A stretch of 64,000 bases of DNA, taken from Streptomyces liangshanensis. GTDB taxonomy: Bacteria; Actinomycetota; Actinomycetes; Streptomycetales; Streptomycetaceae. The notes beneath the pieces were generated by a model. That model did not search any database, was not told the origin of the DNA, and saw only the letters and a list, made by a program, of their open reading frames with translations. Shown one piece after another: positions 24,785 through 32,351 of this stretch. The first letter of the stretch is position 1; the number at the start of each line of letters is the position of its first letter. The stretch spans positions 5,434,001 to 5,498,000 of the forward strand of contig NZ_CP050177.1 in NCBI RefSeq assembly GCF_011694815.1. The letters are read 5' to 3'. The position numbers and the translations under genes were made by a program.

Positions 24785-25711
24785 ATGACCTTGCGAACAC
24801 GTTCCGTGACCAGTTCTCCGACCAGTGGCCCGGGCCGGGCGCCCGGCTCCGACAGCCGTGCGCGGCACGGCCGTCGTCTCCGCGCGCGTTCACGCGGGGG
24901 CGGATCCGCGGCGGCCACGACGTCCGCGGCGCTGCGGCTGCGGGCGGAGGCGCTGTTCACCGACGGGCCCAGGGGTGACGGACTGTCACCGCCGCGGCTT
25001 CCTTCGGTATCCGCCGCGCCTGATCGTCCGCCGACGGGGCGGCGGCGGGAGCGTGTGGTTCTGGCGGTGCGGGAGCGGTTGCCGTTGTGGCTGCAACTGC
25101 GGTGCGGCCTGGAGCCCAGGACGCTCGCCGCCCTGGCCGTGGTGCTGGTCGTGGCGGGGATCCTGGCGGCCCAGCACTTCTGGGCGGCGCGACCGAGGTC
25201 GGTGCAGGCCCCGCAGACGGTGGTTCGGGCGGCGGCGGTGGTTCCGCGGTCGTCACCGCCGCCGGGGTCGGGGGTGGGGGCGGCGGTTCCGGACCGGGTG
25301 GTGGTCGATGTGGGCGGCAAGGTGCGGAGGCCGGGGGTGCTGCGCCTGCCGGCGGGTTCGCGGGTCGCCGACGCGTTGCGTGCCGCGGGCGGTGTGGAGC
25401 CGGGCGCGGACACCGCGGCGCTGAACCGGGCGCGGGTGCTGACGGACGGCGAGCAGGTGGTGGTGGGCGTACCGGCCCCGCCTGCCGCCGAGGCGCCGCT
25501 TGGTGGCCCGCGTCCTCCGGAACCGGTCAGCCTCAACACCGGCACGGCGGAGCAGTTGGACACACTGCCCGGGGTCGGCCCGGTGCTCGCCCAGCGCATC
25601 CTCGACCACCGCGACGAGCACGGCGGGTTTCGGTCCGTGGACGAGTTGCGCGAGGTGAACGGCATCGGCGACCGCCGCTTCGCCGACCTCCGGCCGCTGG
25701 TCCGGCCATGA
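24785..25711 (+). CDS. comEA: Competence protein ComEA (helix-hairpin-helix DNA receptor)
   Basis: A 308-residue protein. It has a long basic cytoplasmic N-terminus, one membrane helix (TLAALAVVLVVAGILAAQHFW, near residue 118), an SLBB domain (VVVDVGGKVRRPGVLRLPAG near residue 175) and a C-terminal helix-hairpin-helix domain (VSLNTGTAEQLDTLPGVGPV near residue 245, then NGIGDRRFADLRPLV). ComEA binds double-stranded DNA at the cell surface and hands it to ComEC. Its stop codon overlaps the comEC start (ATGA). The unusually long N-terminal region (about 110 residues) is typical of actinobacterial forms and has no known role. Confidence 0.9.
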   Translation: MTLRTRSVTSSPTSGPGRAPGSDSRARHGRRLRARSRGGGSAAATTSAALRLRAEALFTDGPRGDGLSPPRLPSVSAAPDRPPTGRRRERVVLAVRERLPLWLQLRCGLEPRTLAALAVVLVVAGILAAQHFWAARPRSVQAPQTVVRAAAVVPRSSPPPGSGVGAAVPDRVVVDVGGKVRRPGVLRLPAGSRVADALRAAGGVEPGADTAALNRARVLTDGEQVVVGVPAPPAAEAPLGGPRPPEPVSLNTGTAEQLDTLPGVGPVLAQRILDHRDEHGGFRSVDELREVNGIGDRRFADLRPLVRP

Positions 25712-28248
25712 CGCGCTCGACGAGCCCGCCGCGTCCGGCGGTGCACGTGGCCGCCGGCAACCCCCTGGGGGCCTCCGATCCCCGCCAGGAGGGGCCGACG
25801 GACCTTCGGCTGGTGCCGCCCGCGCTGGCGGCCTGGGGGGCCGCGGCGCTGGCGCTGGGCGCCGAGGGGTCCTGGACGGCCGCTGGTGTCCTCGTGTGCC
25901 TTCTGGCGGCCGGGCTGACCCTCACAGGGGTGGCGGTGAGGGGGACGGCGGCGAGAGGGGCGCTTCGGTGGGTGGGGGTGGGGTGGGGGCGGCTCAACGG
26001 GGTGGCTCTGGCCGCGGTGTTGCTGTGCGGGGCCGCGGGGGCGGCTGCCGCCGGGTTGTACGGGGCGGATCTGCGGCGGGGGCCCGTGCCGGGGCTGGCG
26101 GAGCGGTACGCACGGGTGACGGTCGAGGTGATCGTCACCTCCGATCCGCGGCCCACCCGGCCCCGGGTGTTCGGCGACCGGATGTCCGGCGGCGCGTTCC
26201 TGCTGGAGGCCGAGGTGACGCGCGTGACGGCCTCCGACGGTGCGGTCACCTCGGCTCGGACGCCCGTGCTGGTCCTCGCCGACCCCGGTGCGTACGCGGG
26301 GCGGTGGCGGGGGGTGCTGCCCTCCACCCGGTTACGGCTGACCGGGCGGCTCTCCCCGCCCCCGTACGGCGACGACCGGTACGCGGCCGCGCTGCGCGGG
26401 GGAGGGGCGGGGCCGCCGCGGGTCATCGGGGAGCCGTCCGTCCCGCAGCGGGTGGCCGGGGCGCTCCGGGCCGGGCTGCGGGAGGCCACCGAGGGGCTGC
26501 CCGCCGACGCCCGCGCGCTGTTGCCCGGACTGGTGGTGGGCGACACGTCGCGGATTCCGCCCGACCTCCATGACGCGTTCAAGGCGACGGACCTCTCTCA
26601 CCTGACGGCCGTCTCCGGGAGCAATCTCACCATCGTCCTCGTCCTGCTGATCGGCCCGCCGGGGCTCGCGCTCAGGGCCGAACGACGCGGCCTGGCGCCC
26701 AGGCTGAGGATCTCGCTGCGGTCGACCGCGCTGCTCGGCGGGGCGCTCACGCTCGCCTTCGTGATCGTCTGCCGCCCCGACCCCAGCGTGCTGCGGGCCG
26801 CGGCCTGCGGCTGCATCACTCTGCTCGCCATCGGCACGGGCCGCCGCAGGTCCCTGATCCCGGCCCTGGCCGGCGCCGTCCTGTTCCTGGTGCTGTACGA
26901 CCCGTGGCTGGCGCGGAGTTACGGATTCCTCCTCTCCGTCCTCGCCACGGGCGCGCTGCTCACGCTCGGGCCCCGCTGGAGCGCCACGCTGCGGCGACGG
27001 GGCGTGCCTCCCCGGCTCGCCGAGGCGCTGGCCGCGGCCGGGGCCGCGCAGGCCATGTGCGCGCCGGTCGTGGCGGTGTTCGCGGCCCGGGTCAGCCTGG
27101 TGGCGATCCCGTGCAACCTCTTCGCCGAGTTGGCCGTGGCCCCGGCGACCGTGCTCGGTTTCGCCGCCCTGGCCGCGGCGCCTCTGGCGATGCCCGTCGC
27201 CGAGGTGCTGGCCCGGTGCGCCGGGTGGCCGGCGGGGTGGATCGCCTCGGTGGCCCGGCGCGGGGCCGCCCTGCCGGGCGCCGAGGCCGGCTGGCCCGGG
27301 GGGTGGTGGGGCGGGCTGCTGCTGGCCGCCCTGACGGCTCTTGTCGTGCTCGCCGCCCGACGCGTCCCGCGTCACCCCTGGACCGCCGCCGCCTGCGCGG
27401 TGCTCCTGCTCCTGGTGATCCTTCGGCCACCACCGCTGACCCGGCTGGTGACGGGATGGCCGCCGCCGGGCTGGTCGTTCGCGATGTGCGACGTCGGCCA
27501 GGGGGACAGCACCGTCCTGGCGGCCGGGGACGGCACGGCCGTGGTCGTGGACGCCGGACCCGATCCGCTCCTTGCCGACCGATGTCTGCGGGATCTCGGC
27601 ATCACGCGCGTGCCGTTGTTGCTGCTCACGCACCTGCACGCCGACCATGTCGCGGGACTGCCCGGGGTGCTGCGGGGCCGGGCGGTCGGCGCGATCCAGA
27701 CGACGCGGCTCCAGGAACCCGCGGACCAGGGCGCGTTCGTGAGGAGGACGGCCGCGGAGGCGGGGGTGCCCGTCGTCCGGGCGGGACCCGGGGAGCGGCG
27801 CCGGGTGGGGCCCTTGAGCTGGCAGGTGCTGTGGCCCCGGGCGGATCCGGTGGCGGGCGAGCCGAACGACGCGAGCGTCACCCTGTTCGTGCGCGTCCGC
27901 GGCGGGCCCACGCTGCTGCTGCTCGGCGACCTGGAACCCCCGGCGCAGCGAGGCCTGTTGCGCGACCACCCGGCGCTCCCGCCGGTCGACGTCCTCAAGG
28001 TCGCCCACCACGGCTCGCCCTTCCAGCACCCCGGCCTGCTCCGGGCGGTCCGTCCACGGCTGGCCCTGATCTCGGTCGGCGCGGAGAACCTGTACGGACA
28101 TCCGTCGCCCCGGACGGTCGGTGCGCTGAGGGCCGGGGGAGCGGCGGTGCTCCGTACGGACACGGACGGGGCCATCGCGGTCACGGGGACGGGCCGCGGC
28201 CTGCGCGCGGTGCCACGCGGCGCGAGGGACGGGCCGGGGGCGGGGTAG
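25708..28248 (+). CDS. comEC: ComEC/Rec2 DNA-uptake channel protein, with a TTA codon
   Basis: An 846-residue polytopic membrane protein. A DUF4131-like N-terminal region is followed by the competence channel domain (LTAVSGSNLTIVLVLLIGP near residue 302, with about eight more helices) and a C-terminal metallo-beta-lactamase-like domain (FAMCDVGQGDSTVL near residue 592, LLLTHLHADHVAGLPG near residue 634, and KVAHHGSPFQH). The last domain probably degrades one strand of incoming DNA. Leucine 209 is encoded by TTA (26332-26334), the codon read only by the bldA tRNA in Streptomyces, so full expression may be tied to late growth or development. The start overlaps the comEA stop. Confidence 0.93.
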   Translation: MTRSTSPPRPAVHVAAGNPLGASDPRQEGPTDLRLVPPALAAWGAAALALGAEGSWTAAGVLVCLLAAGLTLTGVAVRGTAARGALRWVGVGWGRLNGVALAAVLLCGAAGAAAAGLYGADLRRGPVPGLAERYARVTVEVIVTSDPRPTRPRVFGDRMSGGAFLLEAEVTRVTASDGAVTSARTPVLVLADPGAYAGRWRGVLPSTRLRLTGRLSPPPYGDDRYAAALRGGGAGPPRVIGEPSVPQRVAGALRAGLREATEGLPADARALLPGLVVGDTSRIPPDLHDAFKATDLSHLTAVSGSNLTIVLVLLIGPPGLALRAERRGLAPRLRISLRSTALLGGALTLAFVIVCRPDPSVLRAAACGCITLLAIGTGRRRSLIPALAGAVLFLVLYDPWLARSYGFLLSVLATGALLTLGPRWSATLRRRGVPPRLAEALAAAGAAQAMCAPVVAVFAARVSLVAIPCNLFAELAVAPATVLGFAALAAAPLAMPVAEVLARCAGWPAGWIASVARRGAALPGAEAGWPGGWWGGLLLAALTALVVLAARRVPRHPWTAAACAVLLLLVILRPPPLTRLVTGWPPPGWSFAMCDVGQGDSTVLAAGDGTAVVVDAGPDPLLADRCLRDLGITRVPLLLLTHLHADHVAGLPGVLRGRAVGAIQTTRLQEPADQGAFVRRTAAEAGVPVVRAGPGERRRVGPLSWQVLWPRADPVAGEPNDASVTLFVRVRGGPTLLLLGDLEPPAQRGLLRDHPALPPVDVLKVAHHGSPFQHPGLLRAVRPRLALISVGAENLYGHPSPRTVGALRAGGAAVLRTDTDGAIAVTGTGRGLRAVPRGARDGPGAG

Positions 28249-28572
28249 GGGCGGGGTAGGGCTCGGGAGCCGGTTGAGAATGTCTTGTTCTCGCCGTAGG
28301 CGGCGCGGGGCCGGGCGAGGTTCGCCGCGATCGGTCTGTGGGGACCGCACCGGACGTGGCAGCGGTTGTGGGGGTCTGGAGGGGGGTGCGGGGGCCGCGG
28401 TCGGACACGGTTCAATAACGGCTGGATATACCGGACTCCGTACTCCGGCGTACGTTTGCCTCGAACGACGCAAGGGTGATCGAATGCGTATTCGTCATGG
28501 GCCGCCGCCCCGCTGAGGACGTAGTGCCGTGCGCGGCCCCGTAGAGCCCGAACGCACAGGGGTACGTAGCGC
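28249..28572. other. Intergenic region between comEC and the YceI gene
   Basis: A 324-base gap. It holds a small inverted repeat GAGAA (28276-28280) / TTCTC (28288-28292), a G-rich middle part, and a less GC-rich pocket around 28410-28495 (TTCAATAACG, GGATATACC) that probably contains the promoter of the YceI gene. No coding signature convinces me on either strand. Confidence 0.5.
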
Positions 28573-29469
28573 ATGATCAGTCGCCTGCGCGGCCGACGGA
28601 CGGCCGCTCACCAGAAGAGCAATCCACTCGCGGGACTGACGGTGCCCACCGGTGCGGGCCTGCTCACCTGTCGCGTGCTCGATCCCGTCAACGAGCCCGT
28701 CCGGCAGGCCGAGTTCACGGTCTCCGACGGGAACGGGCGGAAGGTCGTCAGCGGGGAGACCGACCCGTTCGGGACGATCGTGGCGATGGTGCCGAACGGG
28801 GAGTACCGGCTGGCGGTGTCGGCCGACAGCTTCAGCTCGTACCGGGGCAGTGTCTCGATCGCCGAGGACGGCCAGCACGCCGGACTCGGGGACATCACCC
28901 TCCAGATCGCGCCCTCGCTCCCGCTGCCCACCCCCGGCGAGTGGGAGATCGAACCGGCCCACTCCCGTATCGGCTTCATCGCGCGCCACATCGGGCTCGC
29001 GCGGGTGCACGGGCGGTTCGACAACTTCGCCGGGGCCATCCGGATCGGCGAGACGATCGAGCAGTCGGCGATGCACGTCATCATCGGCGCCGCCTCGATC
29101 GACACGAACGTGCAGATGCGCGATGACCACCTGCGGTCGGCCGACTTCCTCGACGTGGCGAACTACCCGACGCTGGAGTTCTACAGCGACCGCTTCGTGC
29201 ACCGCGGCGGGAACAACTGGGCGATCACCGGGGCGCTCACCCTGCACGGCGTGACCCGCACGGTCACCCTGGACGCGCAGTACCTCGGCATCGGCAACGG
29301 CATGGAGGGCGAGACCCGCGTGGCCGTCCGCGCCTCCACCGAGCTGCACCGTGAGGACTACACGGTGAGCTGGCAGTCGATGCTGGCGCGGGGCATCGCG
29401 GTGGTCGGCTCCAGCATCAAGATCGACCTCGACATCCAGATCATCCCCAAGACCCAGATCCAGGGTTAG
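28573..29469 (+). CDS. YceI family protein with N-terminal carboxypeptidase-regulatory-like domain
   Basis: A 298-residue protein with two parts. Residues 30-115 form a transthyretin-like beta fold (LTCRVLDPVNEPVRQAEFTV, ETDPFGTIVAMVPNGEYRL). Residues 125-295 are a YceI lipocalin-like barrel: GEWEIEPAHSRIGFIARHIG, VHGRFDNFAGAIRIGE, DDHLRSADFLDVANYPTLEF and ITGALTLHGVTRTVTL. YceI barrels bind isoprenoid or fatty-acyl ligands. No signal peptide is visible, so it is probably cytoplasmic here, unlike the periplasmic E. coli protein. Start ATG 28573. Confidence 0.9.
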   Translation: MISRLRGRRTAAHQKSNPLAGLTVPTGAGLLTCRVLDPVNEPVRQAEFTVSDGNGRKVVSGETDPFGTIVAMVPNGEYRLAVSADSFSSYRGSVSIAEDGQHAGLGDITLQIAPSLPLPTPGEWEIEPAHSRIGFIARHIGLARVHGRFDNFAGAIRIGETIEQSAMHVIIGAASIDTNVQMRDDHLRSADFLDVANYPTLEFYSDRFVHRGGNNWAITGALTLHGVTRTVTLDAQYLGIGNGMEGETRVAVRASTELHREDYTVSWQSMLARGIAVVGSSIKIDLDIQIIPKTQIQG

Positions 29470-29518
29470 GCGAAGGATCGGGGGGCGATCCCGGACGGCC
29501 CGGCGGGAGAATGCGGGG

Positions 29519-29764
29519 GTGAGCGACGTGAGACATGTGCTGGTGCTGCCCGACCGTGACGCCGCGGAGGAGGTGGCGCGGGAGCTGGGCGAGCGGTTCG
29601 CCGTGACCGAGGAGCCCCAGCTCGTCCGGGACGCCCTGGCCGGCGAGGACGACGCGGAGGACGCCCAGTGGCTCGTCGTCGTGGAGGACCCGGGGGGCCG
29701 GCTCGACGCCGCTGAGCTGGACACGTTCGTCGCCGACTGGGACGGCTGGCGCGAGGCGCCGTAG
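29519..29764 (+). CDS. Small acidic protein of unknown function
   Basis: An 81-residue protein from GTG 29519. The sequence is acidic and looks like a compact alpha/beta fold: VRHVLVLPDRDAAEEVARE, ERFAVTEEPQLVRDALAGED, QWLVVVEDPGGRLDAAELD, then FVADWDGWREAP. It begins 49 bases after the YceI gene and ends where the G-rich repeat array begins. I recognise no motif. Codon use is normal for the genome, which supports it being real. Confidence 0.65.
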   Translation: MSDVRHVLVLPDRDAAEEVARELGERFAVTEEPQLVRDALAGEDDAEDAQWLVVVEDPGGRLDAAELDTFVADWDGWREAP

Positions 29765-29850
29765 GAAGCGCGCCCCGCGAGGGTGGGGGACGGGGCTGGT
29801 CGTATTCGGCGGCCGGAACTGCGCGCCTCCGCGCGGGCGGGTGATGCTTT

Positions 29851-30480
29851 TTGCGTGGGCGGGTGCATAGGTCCCCCGTGCGGGTGGGTTCGCCCCCCAG
29901 GGCGGGTTCGTGCGGTCTTGGTGCGGCTGGGGCGTACTTTCGTGCGGGCGGGTGCGTACACGTCCCCCGTGCGGGCGGGTTCGACCTCCCCGCGGGTGGG
30001 TTGGTGCGGCCTCCGCGCGGCTGGGTGGTGCTTCTTGCGCGGGCGGGTGCGTACGTCCCCCGCGAGGGTGGGTTCGCCCCCTAAGGCGGGTTCGTGCGGC
30101 TCCGTGCGGGTGGGTCGTGCTTTCGTGTGGGCGGGTGCGTACGCATCACCTGTGCGGGCGGGTTCGGCCTCTCCGCGGGTGGGTTGGTGCGGCCTCCGCG
30201 CGGCTGGGTGGTGCTTTCGTGCGGGCCGGTTCGCGCCCCCCCGGGCGGGTTCGTGCGGTCTTCGCGTGGCTGGGTCGTACTTCGTGCGGGCAGGTTCGTA
30301 TGCCTCCCGTGCGGGCGGGTTCGGCCCCGGGCGGGTTGGTGCGGGCTTTGTGCGGCTGGGTGGTGCTTTTGCGGGCCGATTCGTGTGGGCAGGTTCGCAG
30401 GCTTCCGTGCGTGCGGTCCGTGTGCCTCCGCGTGGGCGGTTCGTGTGTCTGTGGGTGGGGGGTGGGCGGGGGCGGGGGTG
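29851..30480. repeat. Degenerate G-rich tandem array, about seven units of about 90 bp
   Basis: Units begin near 29853, 29943, 30036, 30125, 30219, 30284 and 30370, each opening with a form of GTGCGGGCGGGTGCGTAC. Alternate units are more alike: the stretch around GGTGCGGCCTCCGCGCGG recurs at 30003 and 30186, 183 bases apart, so the array also has a two-unit period. The plus strand is rich in GGG runs. The 746-base gap between the small acidic gene and holA is otherwise empty. Long open frames here read as Arg/Pro/His/Thr repeats and are not believable genes. Confidence 0.85.
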
Positions 30481-30510
30481 TGTCGGTGGGGCGTGCCATG
30501 CTGGTTCGCG

Positions 30511-31497
30511 ATGGCCACCAGAAAAGCTTCCCCCGACGACCTGCTCGCCCCGCTCACGCTCGCCGTGGGTCAGGAGGACCTGCTGCTCGACCGTGCCGTG
30601 CAGCAGGTCGTGGCGGCGGCCCGCGCCTCCGACGCCGACACGGACGTCCGTGATCTCACCTCCGACCAGCTCCAGCCCGGCACGCTCGCCGAGCTGACCA
30701 GCCCGTCGCTCTTCGCGGAGCGCAAGGTCGTCATCGTGCGGAACGCGCAGGATCTCTCGGCCGACACGATCAAGGACGTCAAGGCGTACCTCGACGCGCC
30801 CGCCGAGGAGATCACGCTCGTCCTGCTGCACGCGGGCGGGGCCAAGGGCAAGGCGCTGCTGGACGCGGCGCGCAAGGCGGGTGCGCGGGAGGTCGCGTGC
30901 CCCAAGACCACGAAGCCGGCGGAGCGCCTGAGCTTCGTACGGTCCGAGTTCCGCGTGCTGGGCCGTTCGGCCACGCCCGAGGCGTGCCAGGCCCTCGTCG
31001 ACTCGATCGGCAGCGATCTGCGGGAGCTGGCGAGCGCGGTCTCGCAGCTCGCGGCGGACGTGGAGGGCACGATCGACGAGGAGATCGTCGCCCGCTACTA
31101 CACGGGCCGTGCGGAGGCCTCCTCCTTCACGGTCGCGGACCGTGCCGTGGAGGGGCGTGCGGCCGAGGCGCTGGAGGCGTTGCGGTGGTCGTTGTCGACG
31201 GGGGTGGCGCCCGTGCTGATCACCAGCGCGCTCGCCCAGGGCGTCCGGGCCATCGGGAAGCTCTCGTCGGCCCGGGGGGGGCGGCCCGCCGACCTCGCGC
31301 GTGAGCTGGGGATGCCGCCGTGGAAGATCGATCGGGTTCGGCAGCAGATGCGTGGATGGACCCCGGACGGGGTGGCGGCGGCGCTGGTGGCGGTGGCCGA
31401 GGCGGATGCGGGGGTGAAGGGGGGTGGGGATGACCCGGAGTACGCGTTGGAGAAGGCGGTCGTCGCGATTGCCAGGGCTGCGCGGGCCGGTAGGTAG
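30511..31497 (+). CDS. holA: DNA polymerase III subunit delta
   Basis: The clamp-loader subunit that opens the beta sliding clamp. The 328-residue protein has the family pattern: PLTLAVGQEDLLLDRAVQQV near residue 15, SLFAERKVVIVRNAQDL near residue 65, VLLHAGGAKGKALLDAARK near residue 103, and the C-terminal helical collar (MPPWKIDRVRQQMRGWTPD). ATG 30511 lacks an obvious ribosome site. The gene lies just downstream of the G-rich repeat array, which separates it from comEA-comEC, with which holA is normally clustered in bacteria. Confidence 0.93.
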   Translation: MATRKASPDDLLAPLTLAVGQEDLLLDRAVQQVVAAARASDADTDVRDLTSDQLQPGTLAELTSPSLFAERKVVIVRNAQDLSADTIKDVKAYLDAPAEEITLVLLHAGGAKGKALLDAARKAGAREVACPKTTKPAERLSFVRSEFRVLGRSATPEACQALVDSIGSDLRELASAVSQLAADVEGTIDEEIVARYYTGRAEASSFTVADRAVEGRAAEALEALRWSLSTGVAPVLITSALAQGVRAIGKLSSARGGRPADLARELGMPPWKIDRVRQQMRGWTPDGVAAALVAVAEADAGVKGGGDDPEYALEKAVVAIARAARAGR

Positions 31498-31547
31498 GTA
31501 GCGGTCGCGGGGTGCCGGTTCGCGGGCGGGTGCGGGTGGCTCGGCGG

Positions 31548-31690
31548 GGCGGTTGCTCGGCCTTCGGCCTTGCTTTGTCCTCAAACGCCGGACGGGCTGG
31601 AAGGGGTCGCTGTGCCCGTGCGGGTAGTTCTGCGGGGCTGTTGCTCGGCCTTCGGCCTCGCTTGTCCTCAATCGCCGGACGGGCTGGTGT
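31548..31690. repeat. 87-bp tandem duplication carrying the CGCCGGACGGGCT element
   Basis: TTGCTCGGCCTTCGGCC occurs at 31553 and 31641, and a form of CCTCAATCGCCGGACGGGCT at 31579 and 31666, so two units of about 87 bases lie side by side. The first has AAACGCC where the second has AATCGCC. The same element recurs at 39479, 39540, 39762 (inverted) and 46309-46352 (palindrome). Confidence 0.8.
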
Positions 31691-31707
31691 GAGGGGTCGG
31701 GGTGTGA

Positions 31708-31751
31708 CGAAGGCCCGGTGGCGTCCTGGGTGGGACGGCATCGGGCCTTCG
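31708..31751. terminator. Bidirectional stem-loop between holA and rpsT
   Basis: CGAAGGCCCG (31708-31717) pairs perfectly with CGGGCCTTCG (31742-31751). A second inverted repeat, GGATTCGCAC (31767-31776) with GTGCGAATCC (31798-31807), follows. Both lie in the 385-base gap between the convergent genes and could end both transcripts. Confidence 0.55.
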
Positions 31752-31882
31752 ACGTCAAACCTGTGTGGATTCGCACCCGCGTGGCGAACGCAGTCGTGTG
31801 CGAATCCTGGGTCCGCCGGTCAGGAGCGGTAGAGAGGGCCCGCTGGGTCCCTTCCGGCGATCACATCATGTGGAGCGGGTAC

Positions 31883-32149
31883 TCAGGCCTGGAGAGCGGC
31901 AACCTTGGAGGCCAGCGCCGACTTCTTGTTGGCGGCGGCGTTCTTGTGGATGACGCCCTTCGAGGCGGCCTTGTCGAGCTGGCGGGACGCCTCGCGAGCG
32001 GCCGCGGTGGCCTTCTCGACGTCGCCCTCGACAGCCGCCTCGCGAGCCTTGCGGATCGAGGTCTTGAGCGCGGACTTGACGGACTTGTTGCGCAGGCGCG
32101 CCTTCTCGTTCGTCTTGTTCCGCTTGATCTGGGACTTGATGTTCGCCAC
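31883..32149 (-). CDS. rpsT: 30S ribosomal protein S20
   Basis: Primary binder of 16S rRNA in the small subunit. The 88-residue basic protein has the S20 pattern [20 protein letters not shown] at the N-terminus, ALKTSIRKA and the conserved [16 protein letters not shown] near residue 65. The start is GTG 32149 with AAAAGG upstream. It is divergent from lepA. An inverted repeat in its leader, GTGTCCCG (32186-32193) with CGGGACAC (32207-32214), could be an autoregulatory structure; that is inference. Confidence 0.97.
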   Translation of the reverse strand: MANIKSQIKRNKTNEKARLRNKSVKSALKTSIRKAREAAVEGDVEKATAAAREASRQLDKAASKGVIHKNAAANKKSALASKVAALQA

Positions 32150-32351
32150 GAATGAGCCTTTTCAGGTTTGATGATCTTCGAGTGAGTGTCCCGGACCGAG
32201 ACGGCACGGGACACAGCTGCTCAGGCTACCAGCCACCGCCGACGCGGCCCAAACCGGTCGCAGCCCCGTACCCATGGGACGATAGGGGCTACGTATCGCT
32301 CCGAGTCGACCCGAGACGAGACGCCGCGCGTCTCAAGAATCAGGACCCTGC

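Noticed and set aside
28276..28292. GAGAA-N7-TTCTC as a LexA or heat-shock operator
   Set aside because: It does not match the actinobacterial SOS box or CIRCE, and is too short to stand out from chance.
29851..30480. CRISPR array or repeat-protein gene
   Set aside because: Units are imperfect, contiguous and lack unique spacers, and no cas genes are near. The implied repeat proteins have no start site or normal codon bias.
28495..31776. A continuous minus-strand open frame of about 1,090 codons
   Set aside because: It runs antisense through the YceI gene, the repeat array and holA. Composition is Arg/Pro/His-rich with no motif. Long antisense frames are expected at this GC content.
31767..31830. 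A tRNA-like stretch with GTGCGAATCC resembling a T-arm
   Set aside because: No acceptor stem, D arm or anticodon arm can be drawn around it on either strand; it is an inverted repeat only.
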